In this document: positions 5,986-13,797 of the stretch, one piece after another
Layout of the letters: every line of letters starts with the position of its first letter
Numbering within the stretch: the stretch's first letter is position 1
Assembly (NCBI GenBank): GCA_002428385.1
Contig: DIWB01000058.1
Span: forward strand, 1 to 17,003
Origin: Bacteroidales bacterium UBA6117
GTDB taxonomy: Bacteria; Bacteroidota; Bacteroidia; Bacteroidales; VadinHA17
Reading direction: 5' to 3'
DNA: 17,003 nucleotides
The notes under the pieces: generated by a model
The model's database searches: none
The model's input: the letters and a program-made list of their open reading frames with translations, nothing else
What the model was told of the DNA's origin: nothing
Translations under genes and position numbers: made by a program

Positions 5986-7317
5986 ATGACAGAACAGAAA
6001 AATACGCAAACGGCAGGAATGGCATTCATGGGAATGATCTTTTTCCTGTTTGGTTTCGTTACTACCTTTAACATTACGCTGGCTGACAAGTTCAAGGCAG
6101 TCTTTGAGCTTTCAAACTTTCAGGCCCAGCTGGTGAACGGAGCTTTTTTCTTCACTTATTTTTTACTGGCATTTACTGCAGGGGGCATTATTAAAAAGAT
6201 TGGCTACAAGGGAGGGGTAATCCTTGGATTGATCCTGGTTGCAGTTGGCAGCTTTTTGTTCTTCCCGGCTGCCAAAATGCTTTCTTTCCCCTTCTTCCTT
6301 TTTGCCATCTTCATCATGGCAGGCGGCGTTGTTTTCCTCCAGACAGCTGCAAACCCCTATGTTACGGCGCTCGGACCGTCAGCATCGGCATCCGGACGTC
6401 TTAACCTGACCCAGGCGCTTAATTCGATTGCAACCTACATTGCTCCCCTGGTCGCCGGATTGTTCATTTTCAAATCAGCAGCTGAAGCAGCCCTCAATAC
6501 TGCTGAAAACGTTCCCACAACCCCGTTCCTCATTATCGGTATTGTGGTAATCATTATTGCGATCGCAATATATTTTCTCAAACTTCCCGAAATTTCAACC
6601 CAGGGCGTTGAGAAGAAAAGCGTATGGAAATATCCGCATGTCGTTCTTGGCGCTTTTGGTATTTTCTGTTATGTCGGCGCTGAAGTTGGTACGGCTGCAA
6701 TGCTTCAGAGATATTTCCAGGAAGCTCTGGGAATAGCAAACACACAGGCTGCCATGATGATAGCCCTGTACTGGGGAGGCGCGATGGTTGGCCGTTTCTA
6801 TGGTTCATTCATGCTTTCGGATGTGAAGGAATCAAAGAAATACATCTACACAGTGCTGGTCCTTCTGCTCGCTCTTTTTGTCGGATGGTTCGTCCGCAGG
6901 GAGATTACAGACGGACTTATCTTTGCAGGAATTGCATTCGTGAACTACCTGGCCATGAGGCTCGGACGAGGCAATGCCAGCAGATCACTGGCAGTATTCG
7001 GATTGATAGCAGCTCTTCTTCTGGTTGTAGTAATGCTTGCCGGTGGTCCTGTCATCCTTTGGCTGGGACTTTCAGTGGGTTTCTTCAACTCAATTATGTT
7101 CCCCAATATCTTTACCCTCGGTGTTGAAGGCCTCGACAAGGGCGAACTCAGCATGGCATCCGGTCTTATAAACACACTTATCGTGGGTGGAGCTGTGATA
7201 CCCGTTCTTATGGGCCTTATAGCCGACAGCATCGGTGTCAGATTCGCATTCATCCTGCCAATTCTGTGTTACCTCTACATTGTCTTCTTCGCACTTGTGG
7301 GAAGCAAGCGGAGGTAA
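5986..7317 (+). CDS. FHS-family sugar transporter (GluP/FucP-like), with an extra helix pair
   Basis: A 443-residue major-facilitator protein. FLQTAANPYVTALGP (117-131) is the hallmark of the fucose/glucose/galactose:cation symporter family. RLNLTQALNSIATYIAPL follows, and FMLSDVKESKKY and LGVEGLDKGELSMASGLI mark the C-terminal half. Compared with the paralogue at 9856, residues about 285-335 are an insertion holding two more hydrophobic stretches (about 287-303 and 309-324), suggesting 14 rather than 12 helices. In FucP the proton-coupling residues are Asp46 and Glu135; here their positions hold Ile30 and Gln119, so L-fucose:proton symport like E. coli FucP is unlikely. The gene stands alone, divergent from truA and closed by a terminator at 7345. 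Proximity to galK/galM suggests a hexose substrate. Confidence 0.88.
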   Translation: MTEQKNTQTAGMAFMGMIFFLFGFVTTFNITLADKFKAVFELSNFQAQLVNGAFFFTYFLLAFTAGGIIKKIGYKGGVILGLILVAVGSFLFFPAAKMLSFPFFLFAIFIMAGGVVFLQTAANPYVTALGPSASASGRLNLTQALNSIATYIAPLVAGLFIFKSAAEAALNTAENVPTTPFLIIGIVVIIIAIAIYFLKLPEISTQGVEKKSVWKYPHVVLGAFGIFCYVGAEVGTAAMLQRYFQEALGIANTQAAMMIALYWGGAMVGRFYGSFMLSDVKESKKYIYTVLVLLLALFVGWFVRREITDGLIFAGIAFVNYLAMRLGRGNASRSLAVFGLIAALLLVVVMLAGGPVILWLGLSVGFFNSIMFPNIFTLGVEGLDKGELSMASGLINTLIVGGAVIPVLMGLIADSIGVRFAFILPILCYLYIVFFALVGSKRR

Positions 7318-7344
7318 ACATCCTTTACAGCATAAAATAACACT

Positions 7345-7386
7345 GAAGCCGTTCCAAATTGTTTGGGACGGCTTCGTTTTATTTTT
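7345..7386 (+). terminator. Intrinsic terminator of the first FHS transporter
   Basis: GAAGCCGTTCCAAA (7345-7358) pairs with TTTGGGACGGCTTC (7362-7375), a 14-bp stem with one G-U pair and a TTG loop. GTTTTATTTTT follows. This separates the transporter from galK. Confidence 0.92.
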
Positions 7387-7398
7387 CCCTACAATTGC

Positions 7399-7406
7399 TA
7401 TATTTA
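7399..7406 (+). promoter_or_regulatory. Possible -7 box of the galK operon
   Basis: TATATTTA differs from TAnnTTTG only in its last base and lies 32 bases before the galK ATG at 7439. Because a strong terminator sits just upstream, a promoter must lie between 7386 and 7438, which favours this match. Confidence 0.4.
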
Positions 7407-7438
7407 CATTCTTTCGTCAATACTAAAACCATATATTC

Positions 7439-8719
7439 ATGACAACAGATAATCTGATCCGCAAAATCAACAACGGGGAAAACAAGGCATTCCGCGAACT
7501 TTATGGGAATAATACCTCTGAACTGAAGAGGAACGGAAAGAGATATACCGGGCTTTTGAAACAATTCGAAGCCGCTTTCGGAAAGAAGGATGTTGACTTT
7601 TTTACATCACCGGGACGCACCGAAATCGGTGGCAATCACACTGATCATAACTATGGAAGAGTACTGGCAGGGGCTGTTAACCTTGACAACGTTTGTATTG
7701 CCGGCCCGAACGGCACCAATGTGATCAGGATCATTTCAGAGGGTTACCCTCAGTTTGAGGTTGATCTTAAAAACCTCAGTCCCGTGAAAGCTGAGAAATA
7801 TACCTCAGCAGCCCTTGTAAGAGGCATTTGCGCTCGTTTTAAGGAACTCGGACATGCGATCGGAGGATTTGACGCATGTATCGACGGAGGAGTTCCAAAG
7901 GGCTCCGGATTGAGTTCTTCGGCTTCTTTCGAGGTACTTATAGGCGCCATTCTCAGTGAATTGTTCAATAAAGGCAAGGTCGATCCGATTCAGAACGCAA
8001 TCATCGGACAGTATTCCGAAAACAATTACTTCGGAAAACCCTGCGGTTTGATGGACCAGACTGCGTGTGCGATGGGCGGGCTGATAACAATCGACTTCAA
8101 GGACCCGTCGAAACCCAAAGTAAAGAAAGTGAACTTCGATTTCGTTGCCACCGGCTTCTCACTTGTCATCACCGATACGGGCGGAAGCCATGCCGACCTG
8201 AATGATGAATATGCCTCACTGCCAACCGATATGAAAGCAGTTGCCGCCCAGCTCGGAGCTAAGGTGCTGAGGGAAGTAACGCTGAAACAGGTTCTTGATA
8301 TTGCTCCCGCTATTCGGGAAAAAGTGGGTGACCGCGCCATCCTGAGGGCAATCCATTTCCAGGGCGACAACCAGAGAGTGGTCGACCAGGTGGCTGCTCT
8401 TGAGAAAAACGATTTCAAATCATTCCTCGGAATGGTGGTCGACTCGGGATTCAGTTCATTCATGTACAACCAGAATGTATATCCCATTACCAATGTCAGG
8501 GAACAGAATGTTTCACTTGCCCTTGCCCTCAGCGAACTGGTGCTTAAGGGCGAGGGGGCATGGAGAGTTCATGGAGGAGGTTTTGCCGGCACAATACAGG
8601 CTTTCGTACCCCAGTCACTGCTGAAGAAATATGTCGCCACCCTTGAACATGTTTACGGCAAGGGTTCATGCCATATCCTCTTTATCAGACATCAGGGTGC
8701 CGGCAAGGTCAGGTTTTAG
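7439..8719 (+). CDS. galK: Galactokinase-like GHMP sugar kinase, variant substrate motif
   Basis: A 426-residue GHMP-superfamily kinase. Galactokinase converts galactose and ATP to galactose 1-phosphate. SPGRTEIGGNHTDHNYG (57-73) is the sugar-binding signature, VPKGSGLSSSAS (152-163) the phosphate-binding loop, PCGLMDQ (201-207) carries catalytic Asp206, and RVHGGGFAG (376-384) is the third GHMP motif. Arg60 is the partner catalytic residue. The usual GEHTDY is GNHTDH here: the sugar-contacting Glu (Glu43 in human GalK1) is Asn66, while His67 and Asp69 are kept. The protein is about 30 residues longer at the N-terminus than E. coli GalK. It is followed after 35 bases by galM and then a sugar transporter. 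Galactose is the best guess, but another sugar or a partly changed specificity is possible. Confidence 0.85.
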   Translation: MTTDNLIRKINNGENKAFRELYGNNTSELKRNGKRYTGLLKQFEAAFGKKDVDFFTSPGRTEIGGNHTDHNYGRVLAGAVNLDNVCIAGPNGTNVIRIISEGYPQFEVDLKNLSPVKAEKYTSAALVRGICARFKELGHAIGGFDACIDGGVPKGSGLSSSASFEVLIGAILSELFNKGKVDPIQNAIIGQYSENNYFGKPCGLMDQTACAMGGLITIDFKDPSKPKVKKVNFDFVATGFSLVITDTGGSHADLNDEYASLPTDMKAVAAQLGAKVLREVTLKQVLDIAPAIREKVGDRAILRAIHFQGDNQRVVDQVAALEKNDFKSFLGMVVDSGFSSFMYNQNVYPITNVREQNVSLALALSELVLKGEGAWRVHGGGFAGTIQAFVPQSLLKKYVATLEHVYGKGSCHILFIRHQGAGKVRF

Positions 8720-8754
8720 TTTCAATTGGCAAATAATTTGATATTTAAGTAGTT

Positions 8755-9807
8755 ATGAATATTGTAAAGGAAGATTCATTCAAGGGTGTTCTTAACGGAA
8801 AGCCTACAGGCCTGTACACTCTCAGGAATAAAAACGGACTTGCAGCCCAGGTAACCAACTACGGGGCAATAATCGTAAGTATTTTCGCCCCGGACAGGAA
8901 AGGCAACTTTACCGACGTTGTGCAGGGCTACGACAACATTGCCGACTACATCAATATGAACAGTCCTTACATGGGTGCAATTTGCGGACGTTGTGCAAAC
9001 CGAATTGCCTCAGGTAAATTCTCTCTTGCCGGTAAGGAATATACACTTGCCGTAAACAATGGCCCCAATCATCTCCACGGAGGAATAAAGGGCTTCAGCA
9101 AGGTTGTGTGGCATGTCGTTGATGCTTCCGCTTCAGCAGTGAAAATGGAGTACTTTTCAGCCGACGGAGAGGAGGGCTACCCCGGTAACCTGAAGACTTC
9201 CGTAACGTATACCCTGACTGATGCCAATGAACTCAGGATCGATTTCTCTGCAACCACCGATAAAACAACTGTGGTAAACCTTGCCGGTCACACATATTTC
9301 AACATGGCAGGAGAGGGTGCAGGAAGCATTTACGACCATGAACTGATGATTAACGGCAGGTTTTTCACTCCGACCGATGAAACGAATATACCGACAGGTG
9401 AAATAATCGCCGTAAGCGGCACTCCTTTTGATTTCACCAGCCCAAAAAAAATCGGTGAGGATATAGACAAGGATAACGAGCAGCTCAGATACGGGGCAGG
9501 TTACGATCATAACTGGGTTCTCGATCACCCGGCAGGCGCTCCGGGCCTTGCCGCGGCAGTCAGCGATCCTTTATCAGGCAGGACTCTGGAAGTGTTCACC
9601 ACCCAGCCCGGACTACAGCTCTATACAGCAAACTGGATCGACAATGAGAAAGGAAAGTTCGGAAAGAGATATGGGAAAAGATGGGCCTATGCCCTCGAAA
9701 CACAGCATTTCCCCGATGCAGTCAATAAACCTCATTTTCCGTCGGCTGTTCTGTATCCGGGTGAGGAGTACAGGCAAACATGCATGTACAGGTTTTCCGC
9801 AAAATAA
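8755..9807 (+). CDS. galM: Aldose 1-epimerase (mutarotase)
   Basis: A 350-residue enzyme that interconverts alpha and beta anomers of galactose or glucose, giving the kinase its preferred anomer. NHLHGG (105-110) supplies the binding His108 and NLAGHTYFN (175-183) the catalytic acid His179. GYDHNWVL (249-256) carries sugar-binding Asp251, and ALETQHFPDAVN (313-324) carries the catalytic base Glu315. GRCANRIASGKF (78-89) is another family block. There is no signal peptide, so it acts in the cytoplasm, unlike the exported lipoprotein versions found in some Bacteroidota. It lies between galK (35 bases) and the transporter (48 bases), consistent with one operon. Confidence 0.94.
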   Translation: MNIVKEDSFKGVLNGKPTGLYTLRNKNGLAAQVTNYGAIIVSIFAPDRKGNFTDVVQGYDNIADYINMNSPYMGAICGRCANRIASGKFSLAGKEYTLAVNNGPNHLHGGIKGFSKVVWHVVDASASAVKMEYFSADGEEGYPGNLKTSVTYTLTDANELRIDFSATTDKTTVVNLAGHTYFNMAGEGAGSIYDHELMINGRFFTPTDETNIPTGEIIAVSGTPFDFTSPKKIGEDIDKDNEQLRYGAGYDHNWVLDHPAGAPGLAAAVSDPLSGRTLEVFTTQPGLQLYTANWIDNEKGKFGKRYGKRWAYALETQHFPDAVNKPHFPSAVLYPGEEYRQTCMYRFSAK

Positions 9808-9855
9808 TGAAGCAGACAAAGTTATAAAGCATGAAATAACCTTAAACCTACCAAA

Positions 9856-11061
9856 ATGACAAACAAAAACTCCAATTTCCTGTTTCCTCTTATCGTGATG
9901 GCCGCGCTCTTCTTTCTGCTGGGCTTTATCACAACCATGAACAATTCGCTTATAGACTATCTGAAGGATGCCTTTAAGCTTAATGAGGTTGAAAAACAGC
10001 TTCCCAACACCTTCTTTTACGGAGCCTATATCCTGTCGATACCTGTTGGTTATCTTCTGAACCGGATCGGTTATAAAAACGGGGTTCTTGCAGGTCTTGG
10101 ACTGATAAGTCTTGGTTTCTTCCTTTGTATTCCGGGCGTTGCTGCCGGTTATTACGGCTTCCTGAGTGCAGTATCGGTGTTTGCAATCGGAATTGTGCTG
10201 CTTCAGGTCGCTGCCAACCCTTACGTGAATGCCCTTGGAAGTCCTGAAACGGCGGCCAGCAGGCTCACGCTTACAAACGCGCTGAATTCCGTGGCCACGG
10301 TTATTGCTCCGATTTTCGTTTCAATGCTTATCGTATCGGCCAACACAGGCGCTGAGGCTGATCCGAAAACTGTTCAGGGACCGTTTGCAGGAATTGGTAT
10401 TGTAACCCTTATTATTGTTGTGGTAATGTTTTTCCTGCGCCTGCCGGAAATCAGGGAAGACGAGGCTGCAGAAGGCAATGTAAAGAAATACAAGGACAGC
10501 GCTTACAAATACACCCATTTGTGGCTGGGCTCACTCGCAATCTTCTTCTATATGGGAGTTGAGATAGGAATACCGAGTTTCTTTGCTGATTATTCATCCA
10601 GGCTTGGCTTCACCTTCGATGGCGAAATGAGGACAAGGCTTCTGGCTTATTACTGGGCCGGACTGATGGTCGGCCGTATTGCCGGAATCTTTATCCTTCG
10701 CAAGTACTCTGCAGGCAAAATATTGAGTTTCTGTGCCGTAGGCGGAGCAGTGATGCTTTTGCTTTCACTTGTTCTTGGCGGAATGGGAATGAACTGGATC
10801 GGTCTGGTGCTGTTCCTTGGAACCGGCCTGATGCACTCAATCATGTGGCCCTGTATTTATAACCTTGCATTGGAAGACCTCGGTCCCCATTCAAAGGTGG
10901 GCTCGGGTGTTATTGCAACATCGGTTATCGGCGCTGCTCTTCTGCCGATTATGATGGGTGCCATCCAGAAAGGGATTGGCCTCCTGTTTGCAATCGCCTG
11001 CCTGTTCATCTATTACGCCTATATCACTTTCTTCGCGGTGAAAGGATCGAAGATCAGGTAG
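9856..11061 (+). CDS. FHS-family glucose/galactose transporter (GluP-like)
   Basis: A 401-residue major-facilitator protein with 12 predicted membrane helices. LLQVAANPYVNALG (115-128) is the family hallmark, and GFITTMNNSLIDYLKDAF (23-40), RLTLTNALNSVATVIAPI (136-153) and FFYMGVEIGIPSFF (230-243) are typical. Relative to E. coli FucP, Asp46 is replaced by Asn30 and Glu135 by Gln117, so it fits the GluP group rather than L-fucose permease; a sodium-coupled mechanism, as reported for Helicobacter pylori GluP, is possible. It is the last gene of the galK-galM operon, which points to galactose or glucose. It is clearly paralogous to the transporter at 5986 but lacks that protein's insertion. The start ATG follows an A-rich leader with no Shine-Dalgarno site. 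Confidence 0.9.
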   Translation: MTNKNSNFLFPLIVMAALFFLLGFITTMNNSLIDYLKDAFKLNEVEKQLPNTFFYGAYILSIPVGYLLNRIGYKNGVLAGLGLISLGFFLCIPGVAAGYYGFLSAVSVFAIGIVLLQVAANPYVNALGSPETAASRLTLTNALNSVATVIAPIFVSMLIVSANTGAEADPKTVQGPFAGIGIVTLIIVVVMFFLRLPEIREDEAAEGNVKKYKDSAYKYTHLWLGSLAIFFYMGVEIGIPSFFADYSSRLGFTFDGEMRTRLLAYYWAGLMVGRIAGIFILRKYSAGKILSFCAVGGAVMLLLSLVLGGMGMNWIGLVLFLGTGLMHSIMWPCIYNLALEDLGPHSKVGSGVIATSVIGAALLPIMMGAIQKGIGLLFAIACLFIYYAYITFFAVKGSKIR

Positions 11062-11091
11062 AGTTCTGAAGGTAATAATGTTCTGATTCAA

Positions 11092-11124
11092 AGGGGCTTT
11101 AAATCAGAAAGCCCCTCATTTTAT
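11092..11124 (+). terminator. Intrinsic terminator of the galK operon
   Basis: AGGGGCTTT (11092-11100) pairs with AAAGCCCCT (11108-11116) around AAATCAG, followed by CATTTTAT. It lies 30 bases after the transporter stop codon. The loop can alternatively pair with TCTGATT at 11082-11088. Confidence 0.85.
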
Positions 11125-11166
11125 ATATACCTGAGTCCCGGAAGGGATATCATAAAACAAATTGTT

Positions 11167-12210
11167 ATGAAGTCAATAATTAATAAAAGGGGATTTGCCA
11201 GCGACAATAACGCGGGTGTACATCCTGAGATTATGAAGGAGCTTGCTTCGGTCAACGAAGGCCATGTTGTGGGATACGGTGATGACCGCTACACAAGGCA
11301 GGCACAGGATCTTTTTAAAGAACATTTCGGAAGCGATGCCGATGTATATTTCGTTTTTACCGGGACTGCAGCCAATACCCTGGGGCTGAGCGGCGTGACC
11401 AGGTCGTGGAATTCGGTGATAACTGCTCATACTGCTCACATTCAGCAGGATGAATGCGGGGCTCCTGAAAAATTCACAGGCTGCAAGGTGCTGACCATTG
11501 ATACTCCCGATGGAAAGATAAACCCGCCGATGCTGCTTAAGCATGTTCACGGCTTTGGTTTTGAACACCATTCACAGCCAAAAGTTATCTCAATTACCCA
11601 GACAACTGAAATGGGGACGGTATACAGCGTTGATGAGATAAAAGCTCTTGCGGAATTTGCCCATGAAAAAGGAATGCTGCTTCACATGGACGGAGCAAGG
11701 ATAGCCAATGCGGCGGTTTATCTTAACCTGCCTTTCAGAGAATTTACTACCGATGCAGGAGTTGATTTTATCTCCTTCGGGGGGACCAAGAACGGAATGA
11801 TGTACGGTGAGGCGGTCTGTTTCCTTAAGCCGGGGCTTTCGCCTGATTTCAAGTATATAAGAAAGCAGGGAATGCAGTTGTCATCCAAGATGCGTTATAT
11901 CTCGGCACAGTATATTGCTTATTTCAGGGATGATCTCTGGAAGGGAAATGCATCCCATGCAAATGCTATGGCACAGATCCTTGCTCAAAAGATAAACGGC
12001 ATTCCGGGCATCCGGATAACCCGGCAGGTACAGTCGAACGGAGTGTTTGCCGTAATTCCGCATGATGTTGCTGAGACCCTGATGAAGTCCTATTTCTTTT
12101 ACTCCTGGGATGAGCTTACCTCGGAATACAGGCTTATGACAAGCTGGGACACAATGGCAGAAGACATTGAGGATTTTGTCAGGAAGCTCAAGGAGTTGAT
12201 GCAGCAGTGA
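11167..12210 (+). CDS. ltaE: Low-specificity L-threonine aldolase, PLP-dependent
   Basis: A 347-residue fold-type I PLP enzyme of the threonine aldolase/beta-eliminating lyase family. It cleaves L-threonine or allo-threonine to glycine and acetaldehyde. FASDNNAGVHPEIM (10-23) and GYGDDRYTRQ (36-45) form the N-terminal signature, and TGTAANTL (65-72) is the phosphate-binding loop. His91 in HTAHIQQDE probably stacks on the PLP ring, LHMDGARIANA (172-182) carries Asp175, and SFGGTKNGMMYGEA (203-216) carries the PLP-binding Lys208. Length agrees with E. coli LtaE (333). The gene stands alone after the galK terminator and converges on tonB. No clear promoter or ribosome binding site precedes the ATG. 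Which amino acid it prefers cannot be read from the sequence. Confidence 0.92.
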   Translation: MKSIINKRGFASDNNAGVHPEIMKELASVNEGHVVGYGDDRYTRQAQDLFKEHFGSDADVYFVFTGTAANTLGLSGVTRSWNSVITAHTAHIQQDECGAPEKFTGCKVLTIDTPDGKINPPMLLKHVHGFGFEHHSQPKVISITQTTEMGTVYSVDEIKALAEFAHEKGMLLHMDGARIANAAVYLNLPFREFTTDAGVDFISFGGTKNGMMYGEAVCFLKPGLSPDFKYIRKQGMQLSSKMRYISAQYIAYFRDDLWKGNASHANAMAQILAQKINGIPGIRITRQVQSNGVFAVIPHDVAETLMKSYFFYSWDELTSEYRLMTSWDTMAEDIEDFVRKLKELMQQ

Positions 12211-12264
12211 GCCTGAGGAATCGGGTAAGGTCTGCCTGCATACCGTAAAGAATCTGTTAAAAAT

Positions 12265-12295
12265 GAAAAAGCCGGAACCAAAGGTCCGGCTTTTC
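12265..12295. terminator. Bidirectional terminator between ltaE and tonB
   Basis: AAAAGCCGGA and TCCGGCTTTT pair, with inner CC/GG pairs, one bulged A and an AAA loop. T-rich tails follow on both strands (TTTTCATTTA on plus, TTTTTCATTTTT on minus). It serves the two convergent genes. Confidence 0.9.
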
Positions 12296-12314
12296 ATTTA
12301 TGCTGGAAGCTTTA

Positions 12315-13097
12315 TTATTTGAGAGTAAAGTTTATAGGTACCATGTACCATACAGGAACAGGTTTTCCACCCTGTTTACCTGGTTTAAACGCAGGAAGAG
12401 TCTTTACAACACGGATGGCTTCCTTGTCGAGTTCGGGGTCAACACCCTTTAATATCTCGACCTTATCTACGCCACCTTTCGCAGTAACACAAAATCTGAC
12501 AATTACTTTTCCCTGGATGTTGTTTTCCTTAGCAACTTCAGGATACTGGGTATGTTCCATGATATACTTCAGAAGCTCTGCTTCCCCGCCGGGGAACATA
12601 GGCATTTCCTCAACAACCACGAATGGTTCAGCTTCTTCAGCCTCTTCTTCTTCAATCTCTTCGGCAACAATGGCTATTTCTTCAACCACTTCCTGGTCCT
12701 GTACTTCTACAGCGGCCTGGTCTGCTGTCATGAGCTGAACTTCATCCTCAGGTTTAATTGAGTCAACAACAACCGGTGGAACATATGCTGCCTGCTGAAC
12801 CACATCCTGTGGAGGAGGTGGAGGAGGCGGCGGCGGAGCAACTGTTTCTGCAGGCTGATCGAGGTTTTCCATTTCTACAATGACCTGTCTTTCCTCTGCT
12901 TTTGCCTTGCTTTCTTCAGCCTTGGCATTTAGATAGGGAGTAATGATCGCAGTTGCAACAAGAACTGAACCGATCAAAAGAGCAATGAGCACATTACGAT
13001 TGTACTTCTTGCGCAGCGTATAGGCTCCGTACTCCTTATTCCTTTTCTCAAACACTATATCATCAAAGGCAGGTGCTTTAAAATTATCTTTTGCCAT
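12315..13097 (-). CDS. tonB: Energy transducer TonB
   Basis: A 260-residue TonB, which carries energy from the ExbB-ExbD motor to outer-membrane receptors. The cytoplasmic N-terminus (FDDIVFEKRNKEYGAYTLRK, 11-30) is the form typical of Bacteroidota. One membrane helix lies at about 36-55. The periplasmic spacer has nine consecutive prolines (88-96) and a very acidic stretch around 138-157. The C-terminal TonB domain (about 165-260) includes MPMFPGGEAELLKYI, YPEVAKENNIQGKVIVRF, and a closing PVPVWYMVPINF. It is the last gene of the exbB-exbD-exbD-tonB operon, 18 bases after exbD, and ends at the bidirectional terminator. Nothing is missing from the family pattern. Confidence 0.95.
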   Translation of the reverse strand: MAKDNFKAPAFDDIVFEKRNKEYGAYTLRKKYNRNVLIALLIGSVLVATAIITPYLNAKAEESKAKAEERQVIVEMENLDQPAETVAPPPPPPPPPQDVVQQAAYVPPVVVDSIKPEDEVQLMTADQAAVEVQDQEVVEEIAIVAEEIEEEEAEEAEPFVVVEEMPMFPGGEAELLKYIMEHTQYPEVAKENNIQGKVIVRFCVTAKGGVDKVEILKGVDPELDKEAIRVVKTLPAFKPGKQGGKPVPVWYMVPINFTLK

Positions 13098-13115
13098 TTT
13101 CTTAAGGTTTACGGT

Positions 13116-13796
13116 TTATCTGGCTGAAGCTGTGGCGGTGGATGAAATGCCTGCTGCACGCTCCACCATCAGTTCTTCGTACCATGCTATCTTCACAAAC
13201 GTATAACGGGCAATTCCGCAGATGTTCATCTCATCGAGAATATCCACAAAGTTCCCGTAATTGGCCAGTTTATGTGCTTTGATAAGCACAATAGGGCCGG
13301 TATCATCATCCTTTTTCAGCTGAGCCACTATGCTTTTTGCCGAATCCTGCGAGATCGGAATTCTGCCCGAAATCACTTCTGCATTAAAGTCGTTGATTTT
13401 CTTGAACAGGGCTCTGTTCCTGTCGAGAAGAATTCGACGGATTCCGTCTGCACTGAAATCTGTGACCGTAAGAGGAGGCAGAATGGGTGGATTGGCGCTG
13501 AATTCCTCAGGTTTCACCGATCCCGGGTAGACATAGACCTTGTTGTCGGGCCCAAGCAGGATGTTGGTTGTACGGCTTGCTGAAATCTTCGGAGCTTCCT
13601 GCTTTGTAGGATCCTTGATCTTTTCAGGAAGGATAATGTCCATTATCTTGGCCTTGCTGAAAGCAGTCGTAAGCATAAAGAATACGATCAGCAGACACAT
13701 AAGGTCAACCATCGGAGTCATATCGATGTGAGGGGCATGCTTTTTAGCTCTCCTCTTCCCTCCTTTTTGCTGTTCTTGTTGAATTATCTCTGCCAT
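13116..13796 (-). CDS. exbD: ExbD-family subunit, long form, second of the tandem pair
   Basis: A 226-residue ExbD-like protein, well above the usual length of about 140. A basic cytoplasmic N-terminus (GGKRRAKKHAP) leads into DMTPMVDLMCLLIVFFMLTT (25-44), where Asp31 is the conserved membrane aspartate. The periplasmic part carries an insertion at about 85-155 between the two halves of the normal ExbD fold, before the typical IVLIKAHKLANYGNFVDILD segment. The protein ends in a serine/alanine/threonine tail. Its start is one base after the stop of the upstream exbD and 18 bases before tonB ends its leader. Two unlike ExbDs in one Ton system are known in other Bacteroidota and in Xanthomonas (exbD1/exbD2). 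Confidence 0.92.
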   Translation of the reverse strand: MAEIIQQEQQKGGKRRAKKHAPHIDMTPMVDLMCLLIVFFMLTTAFSKAKIMDIILPEKIKDPTKQEAPKISASRTTNILLGPDNKVYVYPGSVKPEEFSANPPILPPLTVTDFSADGIRRILLDRNRALFKKINDFNAEVISGRIPISQDSAKSIVAQLKKDDDTGPIVLIKAHKLANYGNFVDILDEMNICGIARYTFVKIAWYEELMVERAAGISSTATASAR

Positions 13797-13797
13797 A

